DNA of 64,000 nucleotides from Bog-473 sp963809825. GTDB taxonomy: Bacteria > Actinomycetota > Acidimicrobiia > Acidimicrobiales > RAAP-2. The stretch covers positions 558,001 to 622,000 of the forward strand of contig CAWELJ010000002.1 of NCBI GenBank assembly GCA_963809825.1, given 5' to 3'. How positions within the stretch are numbered: position 1 is the stretch's first letter; each line of letters starts with the position of its first letter. A program made the position numbers and the translations under genes. A model generated the notes under the pieces. The model did no database searches and was not told the DNA's origin. It saw nothing but the letters and a program-made list of their open reading frames with translations. This document shows positions 16,537-24,751 of this stretch, in pieces.

Positions 16537-17214
16537 TCACGACGGTGCCAGCTCCTCCAGCGAACCCGTGGAGTTCACGCACAGCACCACCGGGCCGCCG
16601 GCGGTGATGAGGATGGCCGAGATGGAGCAGGGCGACACCACCAGGCGCTGCATCAGGTCGAGCGGCACCCCGGCCGCCGCCGCCACGACGGCCTTGATCG
16701 GGTCGGCGTGCGAGACGGCGACGATCGTCTCACCCGGGTGCGCCGCCACGAGACCGAGCACCGCGTCCATCGCCCGCACCGACATCTCTGCGAAGGACTC
16801 GCCCCCGGGGAACCGGAACCCACCGGGCCAACGCTGCACGGTCGGCCATTCCCGGGCGCGGTACAGGCGCGTCAGGGGCTTCTCGGTCCAGTCGCCCACG
16901 TCGGCCTCGAGGAGGCCCGGCGCGGTGCGGACGCGCAGGCCCAGCGCCCGGGCGATGGGCGCGGCGGTCTCCCGCGTCCGCTCCAGCGGCGAGGCGTAGA
17001 CGGCGCTCGGCGCCTTGGTCAGCGCGGCGATACGCCCGGCGGCCGCCTCCGCCTGTGCCCGCCCCTTCTCGGAGAGGTGCAGGCCGGCCGCCCGGCCGGG
17101 GAGCATCTTGCCCGTCGTGGGGGTGGTGCCGTGCCGGACGAGGAGCACGACGGTTGCCGGCGGAGCCTTCCGGCTGCGACGGGACGGGGGTCGTGTCGAG
17201 GCGGATGGGGGCAC
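16537..17214 (-). CDS. Histidine phosphatase, MSMEG_4193 family (TIGR03848)
   Basis: A phosphoglycerate-mutase-fold protein with catalytic 'LLVRHGTTPTTG', 'YASPLERTRETAAPIA' and the second His in 'ETIVAVSHADPIKAVV'. It is the first gene of the DUF3090 trio. An ATG at 17250 gives 237 residues but overlaps the start of the divergent udgB. GTG 17214 gives 225 residues and avoids the overlap, so I chose it. Either way the N-terminus before 'TVVLLVRHG' is a basic, Pro/Ser-rich extension absent from typical members. Substrate unknown. Confidence 0.82.
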   Translation of the reverse strand: MPPSASTRPPSRRSRKAPPATVVLLVRHGTTPTTGKMLPGRAAGLHLSEKGRAQAEAAAGRIAALTKAPSAVYASPLERTRETAAPIARALGLRVRTAPGLLEADVGDWTEKPLTRLYRAREWPTVQRWPGGFRFPGGESFAEMSVRAMDAVLGLVAAHPGETIVAVSHADPIKAVVAAAAGVPLDLMQRLVVSPCSISAILITAGGPVVLCVNSTGSLEELAPS

Positions 17215-17239
17215 GGGAGCCCATCGTAGGCTCTGCGCC

Positions 17240-17977
17240 GTGGCGGCCAACCGTGCCCAGAGGGACTCCGTGGCCGCGGTGCAACGGGAGGTGGCGGCGT
17301 GCCGCCGTTGCCCGCGCCTGGTCGCCTGGCGGGAGGAGGTGGCGCGGACCGGGCGGGCGTCCTACGCGGGCCAGGTGTACTGGGGCCGCGGCGTCCCGGG
17401 GTTCGGCGACCCCCGTGCGTCGCTGGTCATCGTGGGCCTGGCGCCGGCGGCGCACGGCGCCAACCGGACGGGCCGCATGTTCACCGGAGACCGCTCCGGC
17501 GACTGGCTCTTCGCCGCGTTGCACCGGGCGGGCTTCGCGTCGCAGCCCACCAGCACCGCAGCCGACGACGGCCTGACCCTGCAGGGCGCCTACGTCACCG
17601 CGGCGGTCCACTGCGCGCCGCCGGGCAACAAGCCCGAGCCGGCGGAGCGGGAGGCCTGCGCCCCCTACCTGGCGCGGGAGCTGGCGCTGCTGCGGACCGC
17701 GGTGGTCGTCGTCGCGCTGGGGCAGTTCGCCTGGCAGGCCGTGACGACGCAGGCGGGCCTGCGGCCGCGCCCGGCCTTCGGCCACCTGGCCGAGGGCACC
17801 CTCCCCGGTGGGATGGTGCTGCTCGGTTCGTACCACCCGAGCCAGCAGAACACGTTCACCGGGAAGCTGACGGTGCCGATGTTCGACGCGGTGTTCCGCC
17901 GGGCGCGCCGGCTGATCACGCTGGCCGAGGGCGCCGGCGGGGGCGCGTCCGGCGCGTCCGTCACGGGTGCAGGGTAG
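17240..17977 (+). CDS. udgB: Family 5 uracil-DNA glycosylase
   Basis: A 245-residue glycosylase. The family 5 active-site motif 'GLAPAAHGANRTGRMFTGD' is near residues 61-79, and the C-terminal 'GSYHPSQQNTF' provides the catalytic His. Cys residues in 'CRRCPRL' (C21, C24) and 'HCAPPGNKPEPAEREAC' fit the 4Fe-4S cluster of this family. It removes uracil and other deaminated bases from DNA. It starts with GTG and is divergent from the MSMEG_4193-type gene with almost no intergenic space. Confidence 0.9.
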   Translation: MAANRAQRDSVAAVQREVAACRRCPRLVAWREEVARTGRASYAGQVYWGRGVPGFGDPRASLVIVGLAPAAHGANRTGRMFTGDRSGDWLFAALHRAGFASQPTSTAADDGLTLQGAYVTAAVHCAPPGNKPEPAEREACAPYLARELALLRTAVVVVALGQFAWQAVTTQAGLRPRPAFGHLAEGTLPGGMVLLGSYHPSQQNTFTGKLTVPMFDAVFRRARRLITLAEGAGGGASGASVTGAG

Positions 17978-18026
17978 GGGCCCCGGGCCAACCGGCTACC
18001 GTCTCGGCGACCCCGGGGAGGATGCA

Positions 18027-19472
18027 GTGCGCGAGGCCGACGACGTGACGCCGTGCGAGGCGGCCGACATCGAGAGCTGGGACGGCACCGCCGACGTGGT
18101 GGTGGTCGGCTTCGGAGCTGCGGGGTCCGCGGCAGCGTTCAGCGCCGCCGAGGCCGGTGCCGACGTTCTCGTCACCGAGCGCACCGGCGGACCCGGGGGC
18201 GCCGCCGCGCTGGCCGAGGGCATCGTCTACCTCGGCGGGGGCACGCCGATCCAGACGGCCTGCGGGTTCGAGGACAGCGTCGAGGAGATGTACCGCTACA
18301 TGATGGCGGCCTGCGGCCCGGACCCCGACGAGCCCAAGATCGCCCGCTACTGCGCGGAGAGCCTCGGCCACTTCGATTGGCTCGTCGCGCGCGGGGTCCC
18401 GTTCGACCCCACCTTCTGTGCCGAGACCTCCATGGCGCCGAACGGCACCGAGGGCCTCGTCTACTCGGGCGGCGAGGACGCCTACCCGTTCAACGAGATC
18501 GCCCGGCCCGCGCCGCGCGGCCACCTGGCCAAGACGAAACGGGCGACGGGGTGGCTGCTGATGCAGCACCTGGCGGCCGCCGCGACCGGGGCCGGTGCCA
18601 CCGTCGCGGCGGACACCCGGATCGACCGCCTCGTGGTCGACGACGGCCGGGTCGTGGGCGTGCAAGGGCAGCGCTACGGCGAGACCGTGACGCTCCGGGC
18701 CCGCCGCGGCGTGGTCCTGGCGGCCGGCGGCTTCATCTTCAACGACGACATGCTGCGCCGGCACTGCCCGCCGCTGGTGCGGGGCACGTTCAAGGTGGGC
18801 ACCGAGGGCGACGACGGCCGGGGCATCCGCATGGCCCAGGCCATCGGCGCCGCGGTGCGCAACATGTACGCCGGGGAGGTGTCGCTGCCGATCACGCCGC
18901 CCCGGACACTGATCCACGGCATCCTCGTGAACGGCAAGGGCCAGCGCTTCATCAACGAGGACACCTACATGGGTCGGGTGGGCCAGTCGGCGCTCTACGA
19001 GCAGGACGGCGAGGTGTACCTCGTCGTCGACGAGGCCTCGTACGAGGTGAACTGGATGGGCCTGGCCGCCACCTGGGTGTGCGAGACCGCCGCGCAGCTC
19101 GAGTCCGAGATGGGCCTGCCCACCGGGTCCCTGCAGTCCACCGTCGACCTCTACAACCGGCACGCCGCGGCCGGCGAGGACCCGCTGTTCCACAAGGGCG
19201 CGGCATGGGTACGGCCGCTCGTGCCCCCGATCGGCGCCATCGACCTGCGCATCGGGCCGGCGCCCTACGCGCCGTTCACCCTTGGCGGGCTCGAGACGAC
19301 GGTCGAAGGGGAGGTCCTCGACATTGCGGGCGACGCCATCGGCGGACTCTTCGCCGCGGGTCGCACCACGGCCGGCGTGTGCTCGTTCGGCTACGCCAGC
19401 GGGCTGTCCATCGGGGACAGCACGTTGTTCGGGCGCCTCGCCGGGGCGAGCGCGGCGTCGGCACCGGCCTGA
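18027..19472 (+). CDS. FAD-dependent oxidoreductase (KstD/fumarate reductase-like)
   Basis: A 481-residue flavoprotein with the dinucleotide-binding motif 'VVVVGFGAAGSAAAFSAAEA' near residues 24-43 and the C-terminal FAD-binding 'GLFAAGRTTAGVCSFGYASG'. The family includes fumarate reductases, 3-ketosteroid dehydrogenases and urocanate reductases. GTG 18027 is chosen because GGGGAGG lies just upstream, and longer starts would overlap udgB. No steroid gene cluster surrounds it, so the substrate is open. Confidence 0.85.
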   Translation: MREADDVTPCEAADIESWDGTADVVVVGFGAAGSAAAFSAAEAGADVLVTERTGGPGGAAALAEGIVYLGGGTPIQTACGFEDSVEEMYRYMMAACGPDPDEPKIARYCAESLGHFDWLVARGVPFDPTFCAETSMAPNGTEGLVYSGGEDAYPFNEIARPAPRGHLAKTKRATGWLLMQHLAAAATGAGATVAADTRIDRLVVDDGRVVGVQGQRYGETVTLRARRGVVLAAGGFIFNDDMLRRHCPPLVRGTFKVGTEGDDGRGIRMAQAIGAAVRNMYAGEVSLPITPPRTLIHGILVNGKGQRFINEDTYMGRVGQSALYEQDGEVYLVVDEASYEVNWMGLAATWVCETAAQLESEMGLPTGSLQSTVDLYNRHAAAGEDPLFHKGAAWVRPLVPPIGAIDLRIGPAPYAPFTLGGLETTVEGEVLDIAGDAIGGLFAAGRTTAGVCSFGYASGLSIGDSTLFGRLAGASAASAPA

Positions 19473-19574
19473 GGATCCGGACCTCAGCGGTCTGGTCGGG
19501 AAGCCGGACCGACATGGCATCGAACCATGCAGATGTGGGTAATCGACCTTCTGGAATCGTGAGGAGGAAATTCG

Positions 19575-19835
19575 ATGGACCTCGATCTGCTGGATCTCTA
19601 TGGCCGCGCCAGCGAGTGGACCTCGACCAAGGTGGCCGGAGCCGCCTGGTCCACGGGGCAGGAGACGACGATGCCCGAGGGCCTGCCCCAAGCGGCCTAC
19701 ACCCTGATTTACGGCCGGTTCACCGACGACCAGCGCAAGGGAGTGTTCAAGCCGGAGATCCCTGTCGCCCCGGACGCGTCCGCCCAGGACAAGCTCCTCG
19801 CCTACACCGGGCGTGATCCGTCACCGACGATGTGA
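19575..19835 (+). pseudogene. Probable internally deleted TIGR03086/maleylpyruvate-isomerase-like gene
   Basis: The 86-residue reading frame has a strong GAGGAGG site before its ATG. The first 25 residues ('LLDLYGRASEWTSTKVAGA') look like the N-terminus of TIGR03086-type DinB/MDMPI proteins. The last ~45 ('GRFTDDQRKGVFKPEIPVAP' to 'DKLLAYTGRDPS') look like their C-terminus. Full-length members have about 190 residues, so the metal-binding four-helix core is missing while the frame is kept. It may be a deletion remnant or a short functional derivative. The family assignment is from memory of the termini. Confidence 0.55.
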
Positions 19836-19878
19836 CCGCACCAGCCGCAACTGGATGGTGGCCCGTCTCGGGCTTGTC

Positions 19879-20529
19879 TCATTCCCGCTGTGCCGCGTAC
19901 TCGATCACCCTCGTCATGACCGCGTCGTCGGACTTGGCCACCGAGCCGCAGTCGAACGGGGGCTGGGGGTCGTACTCGATCATCAGCTGCGCCGCCTCGG
20001 CCGCCGTCCGGTCGACGAGCAGCTCGGTGAGGCGCAACGCCATGTCGATGCCGCTCGACACGCCCGCCGCGGTGATGATGCGCCGGTCGAGATGCTCCAC
20101 CACGCGCTGCGCGGTGGGCTCGGCGCCGTGCGCCGCGAGCTCCCGGTAGCAGGCCCAGTGCGTGGTGGCGGTCAGGTCCTTCAGGAGCCCGGCCGCGCCG
20201 AGGACGATCGAGCCCGTGCACACCGACGTCGTGTAGCGGGTGCCGGCGTGGGCATGGCGCACCCACTCGAGCACCCGCTCGTCGTGCTCGAGGGCCCGGG
20301 TCCCCACGCCGCCGGGGAAGACGATCACGTCGGGCTCGGGCATCTCCTCGAAGGCGGCGTCTCGCAGCAGGCCCAGCATGCCGTTCTCGCTGCGGACCTC
20401 GCCCCTCTCGTGGCCGACGAAGGTGAGGTCGAAGGTGGGGATGCGCTGGAGCACCTCGTAGGGACCGACGGCGTCGAGGGCGGTGAACTGCGGGAACAGC
20501 GGGATGGCGATGTGGATGCGGTCGGTCAT
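19879..20529 (-). CDS. DJ-1/PfpI family protein (isonitrile hydratase-like)
   Basis: A 216-residue protein with the nucleophile elbow 'TSVCTGSIVLGAAGLL' (Cys near 103) and the opening 'IHIAIPLFPQFTALDAVGPYEVL'. The sequence 'ATTHWACYRELAAHGAEP' is typical of the isonitrile-hydratase branch. Its start overlaps the stop of the preceding GlxA-type regulator by four bases. The two share the same fold and probably the same regulation. Substrate unknown. Confidence 0.87.
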   Translation of the reverse strand: MTDRIHIAIPLFPQFTALDAVGPYEVLQRIPTFDLTFVGHERGEVRSENGMLGLLRDAAFEEMPEPDVIVFPGGVGTRALEHDERVLEWVRHAHAGTRYTTSVCTGSIVLGAAGLLKDLTATTHWACYRELAAHGAEPTAQRVVEHLDRRIITAAGVSSGIDMALRLTELLVDRTAAEAAQLMIEYDPQPPFDCGSVAKSDDAVMTRVIEYAAQRE

Positions 20530-21545
20530 GCGGGAGTCCTCTCCATCGGGGCGGTGCGGAACCGCCGGCGGTAGGCATCGGGCGAGGTGGCGAGGTGGCG
20601 CTGGAAGACGCGGCGCAGCGTCTCGGCGCTCCCGAGCCCGCAGCGCGCCGCCACGACGTCGAGCGTGTCGGCCGTCGTCTCGAGCTCGCGGCGGGCCGCC
20701 TCCAGCCGGGTGCGCTCGACGAAGCGGCTCGGGGTCTCGCCGACCTCGGCGGTGAAGACCCGGGTGAAGTGACGCACGCTCATTGCCGCGGCGGCGGCCA
20801 GGGCGGCGACGCGGTGATCCCCGTCGGGCGCGGCCTCGACGAGGCTCTGCACGGCGCGGACGGCCGAGCGCTCGGCCCGGGGGACCCAGACCGGCGAGGC
20901 GAACTGGGTCTGGCCGCCGGGCCGGTGCAGGAACATGACCAGCCAGCGGGCCACCGTCTGCGCGACGTCCACCCCGAGGTCGTCCTGCACGAGCGCCAGC
21001 GACAGGTCGATGCCGGCCGTGACACCGGCGCTCGACCAGTACTTCCCGTCGCGCACGTAGATCGGGTCGGGGTCCACGTCGAGGCCGGGGTAGGCCTCAC
21101 GCAGTTCGCGGGCGCGGGCCCAGTGGGTGGTCACGCGGCGCCCCTCGAGCAGCCCGGCGGCGGCGCCGAGGAAGGCGCCCGAGCACACGGTGGCCACCCG
21201 CCGGCAGCGGGGGGCGGCGGCGGCGATCCAGGTGACGAGTGCCTCGTCCGCGGCGGCGGCGTTGGCGCCCGACCCGCCGGCCAGCACCAGGGTGTCGATG
21301 TCCGCCGATTCCTCGGGCAGGGGGATCGTGCCCAGCTCGAGCCCGCTCTCGGCCCGGACGGTGCCCCCGAGCCTGGAGGCGACGGCGACGCGGTACCCCC
21401 GGGGCCGGCCCTGAGCGGCCGCCGCCCGGGTGGCCCCGGCGAAGACCTCGTGCGGGCCCACCGCATCGAGCGGCTGGACGCCGTCGAAGGCGACGATGAC
21501 GACCCGGCGTTCCCTCATGGGCCCACTCTGAGGTGCCGGCGTCAT
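20526..21545 (-). CDS. GlxA-type regulator: DJ-1/PfpI domain plus AraC HTH
   Basis: A 339-residue protein. The N-terminal DJ-1/PfpI domain (about 10-200) has 'ATVCSGAFLGAAAGLL'. The C-terminal AraC-type helix-turn-helix (about 235-335) has 'SVRHFTRVFTAEVGETPSRF' and 'CGLGSAETLRRVFQRHLATS'. ATG 21518 ('MRERRVVIVAFDGVQPLDAV') is an equally good start. It is co-transcribed with the DJ-1 enzyme gene and probably controls it. Confidence 0.9.
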   Translation of the reverse strand: MTPAPQSGPMRERRVVIVAFDGVQPLDAVGPHEVFAGATRAAAAQGRPRGYRVAVASRLGGTVRAESGLELGTIPLPEESADIDTLVLAGGSGANAAAADEALVTWIAAAAPRCRRVATVCSGAFLGAAAGLLEGRRVTTHWARARELREAYPGLDVDPDPIYVRDGKYWSSAGVTAGIDLSLALVQDDLGVDVAQTVARWLVMFLHRPGGQTQFASPVWVPRAERSAVRAVQSLVEAAPDGDHRVAALAAAAAMSVRHFTRVFTAEVGETPSRFVERTRLEAARRELETTADTLDVVAARCGLGSAETLRRVFQRHLATSPDAYRRRFRTAPMERTPA

Positions 21546-21614
21546 GGCGTCAATGACACAGTTCCCACAGATTCGGCCACAGGCCGTCCCGGCGCCGGAC
21601 CGTCCGGCGGGGTC

Positions 21615-22001
21615 TCAGCCCGGGCGGGAGCGGCGGGTCCCCCGGGCCCGCACCCAGGCCAGCAGGTCACCGGCTTCGCCGCGGCGCACGGCGCCGGTGA
21701 AGATGTCCTCGCGCCCGGTCGAGACCTCCCGGGTCACCTCGGCGTGGAGAAGGTCGCCGATGGCGGCCGGCTGGAGGTACTCGACGAGGACCGAGGAGAT
21801 GATGCCGGAGTGGTCGGCGTCGTTGGCGGCGGCGGCGACCGCCGCCCCGGCCACGGCATAGAAGACGGCGCCGTGCACCGTCCCGTGGGGATTGGCGTGC
21901 CGCGCGTCGGTGGCGAGCACGGCGACGGTGTGGCCCGGGCCGCGGCGGACCACCTCGATCCCGAGCAGCGCGGCGAACTCGTCGGTCCCGGGCCCGCTCA
22001 C
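21615..22001 (-). CDS. PaaI-type hotdog thioesterase
   Basis: A 128-residue hotdog protein with 'NPHGTVHGAVFYAVAGAAVAA', the HGG-like active-site loop of PaaI thioesterases, and 'SSVLVEYLQPAAIGDLLHAE'. It hydrolyses acyl-CoA or acts as a hydroxyphenylacetyl-CoA type thioesterase. The GTG at 22001 is the only sensible start and lies eight bases after the stop of the FrhB-like gene. The long open frame upstream is a shadow of that gene. Confidence 0.82.
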   Translation of the reverse strand: MSGPGTDEFAALLGIEVVRRGPGHTVAVLATDARHANPHGTVHGAVFYAVAGAAVAAAANDADHSGIISSVLVEYLQPAAIGDLLHAEVTREVSTGREDIFTGAVRRGEAGDLLAWVRARGTRRSRPG

Positions 22002-22009
22002 GCTGCCGC

Positions 22010-23143
22010 TCAGGCCGTGGGGGCCGAGGCGGGCAGGCGGCCCGGCATCGGCACGGCCGTGGCGGGCCAGCGCTTGCGGCTGATCCGGCTCAGCTTGTTG
22101 AGCAGGGTGACCGCTCCGGGGTCGTCCTCGATGGGCCGGGTCTCGATCACGCCGGCCGCCACCAGGTCGTCGAACAGCGCCTCCCCCTTCTCCGTGCGCA
22201 CCAGGGTGAGGGTCCAGTCCCCGAACGCCCCGATGCCGCCCGTCGAGATGTCGGCATGTTCGGCCGCGAAGTCGGGGCAGCTCGTGCAGCCCTCGCGGGT
22301 CCAGGCGTGGGCCTCCTTCAGCGGGATCTCGTGGTAGGTGCCGTCCCGCATCCAGACCTGGAAGACGCCCTTGATGTTCATCTTGACGATGTCCGCCCGG
22401 GCCAGCCCGTACTTCGCCTCGAAGAGCTCCGGGAAGATGGCGTCGTCGAAGGTCTTCGAGCACAGCAGCCCGATGGACAGGCTGAAGCGCCGCGCGATCT
22501 TCCCCGCCTTGCGCGCCTGCATCACGGGCGGCGCCGAGGCCTGGCACCCCATGCCCACCAGGGCGATGCGCTCGGCACCCGCTGCGATGGCCTCGGGGTA
22601 GGCCATCGGGTTGGCCGAGTAGGTGTAGCGGGAGCCCGCCGTGGCGAGGACGTCCTCGCGGGTGCGTGCGACCCGCGGCACGGCCTTCCAGGTCGACCCG
22701 TCGCCCTCGAGGCCCGAGACCAGGGCGGCGTCGATCACGTCGTTCTCGAGGGCCCAGATGAGCAGCGCGGAGACGAGCCCGCCGTCCTGCCCGGTGCCCT
22801 GCACGCCGAGGTCGCTGGCCCGGGCCAGCACGGTGCGTCGCGCGATGCCCGAGACCTCGTCGTCGGCGCGGGGACGGCCGAAGAGGTAGTTGTCGATGTC
22901 GGGCTCCCAGGTGCGGAAGCGGGGGCAGGCGCGTGTGCACAGGGTGCAGCCCTTCAGCCCGTGCGTGCAATTGTCCGGGCCGCCGTCGGCGTCCACGTGG
23001 AAGGGCTTGTAGACGCCCTCGGCGTCGTCGTACCCGAGCACGTCGTAGGGGCACGCGATCACGCAGGCCGAACACCCCGTGCAGAGCCCCGAGGTCACGA
23101 CCTCTGTGAACAGCTCGGCCCACTGCGGCTTCTCGGGAGGCAT
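22010..23143 (-). CDS. F420 hydrogenase/dehydrogenase beta-subunit (FrhB) family protein
   Basis: A 377-residue iron-sulfur flavoprotein. Near the N-terminus are two ferredoxin-like motifs: 'CTGCSACVIACP' and 'CTLCTRACP', preceded by 'CTHGLKG'. FrhB-family segments 'LVGMGCQASAPPVM' and 'TSCPDFAAEHADISTGGIGA' follow. FrhB proteins pass electrons between FeS clusters, FAD and coenzyme F420 or another partner. ATG 23143 is preferred over 23218, since the latter would overlap the divergent Fpg gene. It forms an operon with the thioesterase gene. Whether F420 is the real partner is not shown. Confidence 0.87.
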   Translation of the reverse strand: MPPEKPQWAELFTEVVTSGLCTGCSACVIACPYDVLGYDDAEGVYKPFHVDADGGPDNCTHGLKGCTLCTRACPRFRTWEPDIDNYLFGRPRADDEVSGIARRTVLARASDLGVQGTGQDGGLVSALLIWALENDVIDAALVSGLEGDGSTWKAVPRVARTREDVLATAGSRYTYSANPMAYPEAIAAGAERIALVGMGCQASAPPVMQARKAGKIARRFSLSIGLLCSKTFDDAIFPELFEAKYGLARADIVKMNIKGVFQVWMRDGTYHEIPLKEAHAWTREGCTSCPDFAAEHADISTGGIGAFGDWTLTLVRTEKGEALFDDLVAAGVIETRPIEDDPGAVTLLNKLSRISRKRWPATAVPMPGRLPASAPTA

Positions 23144-23191
23144 TGGACCACCATATTCGGCCCGGAGTCGACCGTCGGATACCTTCGGCGG

Positions 23192-23989
23192 ATGCCCGAG
23201 ATCCTCGAAGTCGAGCACTACCGGGCGTTCTCGGAGCGAGCCCTGGGCCGCGCCATCGCCAAGGTCTCAATGGTGGACTCCCGCTACGGCCGGGGCGGCA
23301 CCACGACGCCGCGGCTGCGGGCGGCGCTGACCGGTCACGCCTTCTCCGCGGCGCGGCGCCGGGGGAAGCTCCTGCTGCTCGACACCGACGACGGCCCGAC
23401 GCTCGGTCTGCGCTTCGGCATGACCGGCGGGCTGGTGGTCGACGGTCAGCAGGCACTGGACCGCCTGCGCTACGGACCCGGGGTGTTCGGTGAGAAGTGG
23501 GTGCGCGCCCGCGTCACCTTCGCCGACGGAGGCCATCTCCTGGTGCACGATCCCCGCCGGTTCGGGTCGCTCGAGCTGGCGCCCGACGAGGGCCGGCTGG
23601 GGCCCGACGCCTTGACCGCGTCGCTGCGCGACCTTCGAGGGGCGATCGCCACCGGCCGGGCGAGCAGTGGGACGGCTGCGCCTCTCAAGGCACGGCTCAT
23701 GGACCAGGAGCGCCTGGCCGGCGTCGGCAACCTGCTGGCCGACGAGATCCTGTGGCGCGCCGGGCTCGCGCCGGGGCGCCGCACGCCGCTGGACGAGAGC
23801 GAGCTCCGTGACCTGCACCGGGCGACACGGGCAACGTTGCGCCAGCTCACGCGCCGCGGCGGCTCACACACCGGCGACCTCATGGAGGAGCGCCACGGCG
23901 AGGGCCGCTGCCCGCTCGACGGCACCGAGTTGCGGCGCGAGACGGTGGGCGGCCGGACGACCTACTGGTGCCCGGCGCACCAGCACTAG
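23192..23989 (+). CDS. Formamidopyrimidine-DNA glycosylase/endonuclease VIII family protein
   Basis: A 265-residue Fpg/Nei protein. The catalytic Pro2-Glu3 follow the start Met ('MPEILEVEHYR'), 'RRRGKLLLL' carries the hairpin Lys, and 'VGNLLADEILWRAGLAP' is the helix-two-turn-helix. The C-terminal zinc finger is unusual: 'CPLDGTEL' has lost the second Cys and 'YWCPAHQH' ends with His, so the metal ligands would be atypical. It probably acts in base-excision repair of oxidised bases, perhaps with changed specificity. Confidence 0.87.
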   Translation: MPEILEVEHYRAFSERALGRAIAKVSMVDSRYGRGGTTTPRLRAALTGHAFSAARRRGKLLLLDTDDGPTLGLRFGMTGGLVVDGQQALDRLRYGPGVFGEKWVRARVTFADGGHLLVHDPRRFGSLELAPDEGRLGPDALTASLRDLRGAIATGRASSGTAAPLKARLMDQERLAGVGNLLADEILWRAGLAPGRRTPLDESELRDLHRATRATLRQLTRRGGSHTGDLMEERHGEGRCPLDGTELRRETVGGRTTYWCPAHQH

Positions 23990-23999
23990 CTGCGGCCGC

Positions 24000-24677
24000 T
24001 CAGCTGGTGAGGGGCGGCAACCCCTTGGCGATCAGGTCCACACCGAAGACGAGCAAGAGGACGGCCATCACCGCCGCGTTGTGCACCGACAGCCAGGTCT
24101 TGGCCGACTCGAGCGTGCTTCGCGCCTGCTCCCCACCGAGCAGCGCATAGAGCACGGGGACGACGATGGTCAGGCTCGCGACGGCGACGAAGACTGCGGT
24201 GGCCACAACCGCGTCGGTCGTCGAGAGGCCGAGCTGGGCCAGGCCCGCCGCCGCACCCGCCGTCAGGATCAGGTTCTTGGGGTTCACGCCCGCCAGCAGC
24301 ACGCCCAGCCCGAAGGCCTTCGCCGGCGTCAGCGAGTCGACGGGGCCCATCCACTTGGGCATCGCCGGCTCCTCGCCCGCGGCGGGCCGCTTGCGCCAGT
24401 TGCGGCGGGCGAGCATCAGCAGGACGACGCCGAGGACGATCTTGCCCCACGACACCGAGTCCGCCGCTGTGCTGCTGGTGGCGACGTCGCCGCCGTGGGA
24501 GAGCAGGTAGACGACGGTGCTCACGACGGCGAGCGCCAGCACCCACCCCACCAGGAAGGCAGGTCCGTTGACCCTCGCCCGCCCCGAGAAGAGCATCAGG
24601 ATCACGGCGATGATCGGGAAGGGGCTGATGGCCACCCCGATGGCGAACGTCAGGACCTCGCTGATCCCCTGCCCCAT
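24000..24677 (-). CDS. GAP-family (Sap) membrane transporter
   Basis: A 225-residue protein with about six transmembrane segments. 'AISPFPIIAVILMLFS' and 'FGLGVLLAGVNPKNLILTAG' are typical of the GAP (peptidoglycolipid-addressing) family, a LysE-like fold. In mycobacteria such proteins help export of glycolipids. A charged cytoplasmic loop with 'RRNWRKRPAAGEEPAMPKW' separates the two halves. Cargo unknown; the neighbours give no hint. Confidence 0.82.
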   Translation of the reverse strand: MGQGISEVLTFAIGVAISPFPIIAVILMLFSGRARVNGPAFLVGWVLALAVVSTVVYLLSHGGDVATSSTAADSVSWGKIVLGVVLLMLARRNWRKRPAAGEEPAMPKWMGPVDSLTPAKAFGLGVLLAGVNPKNLILTAGAAAGLAQLGLSTTDAVVATAVFVAVASLTIVVPVLYALLGGEQARSTLESAKTWLSVHNAAVMAVLLLVFGVDLIAKGLPPLTS

Positions 24678-24751
24678 GACCGCCCCTTTCTCAACCCGTC
24701 CGTCGTCGCGCCCGCGGCGCGGCGAATCCGTCCCCGCTCCACCCGCATGTC

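Noticed and set aside
18027..19472. Naming the FAD protein as 3-ketosteroid dehydrogenase
   Set aside because: The fold matches, but there are no steroid-degradation neighbours and no diagnostic active-site residues could be confirmed by eye.
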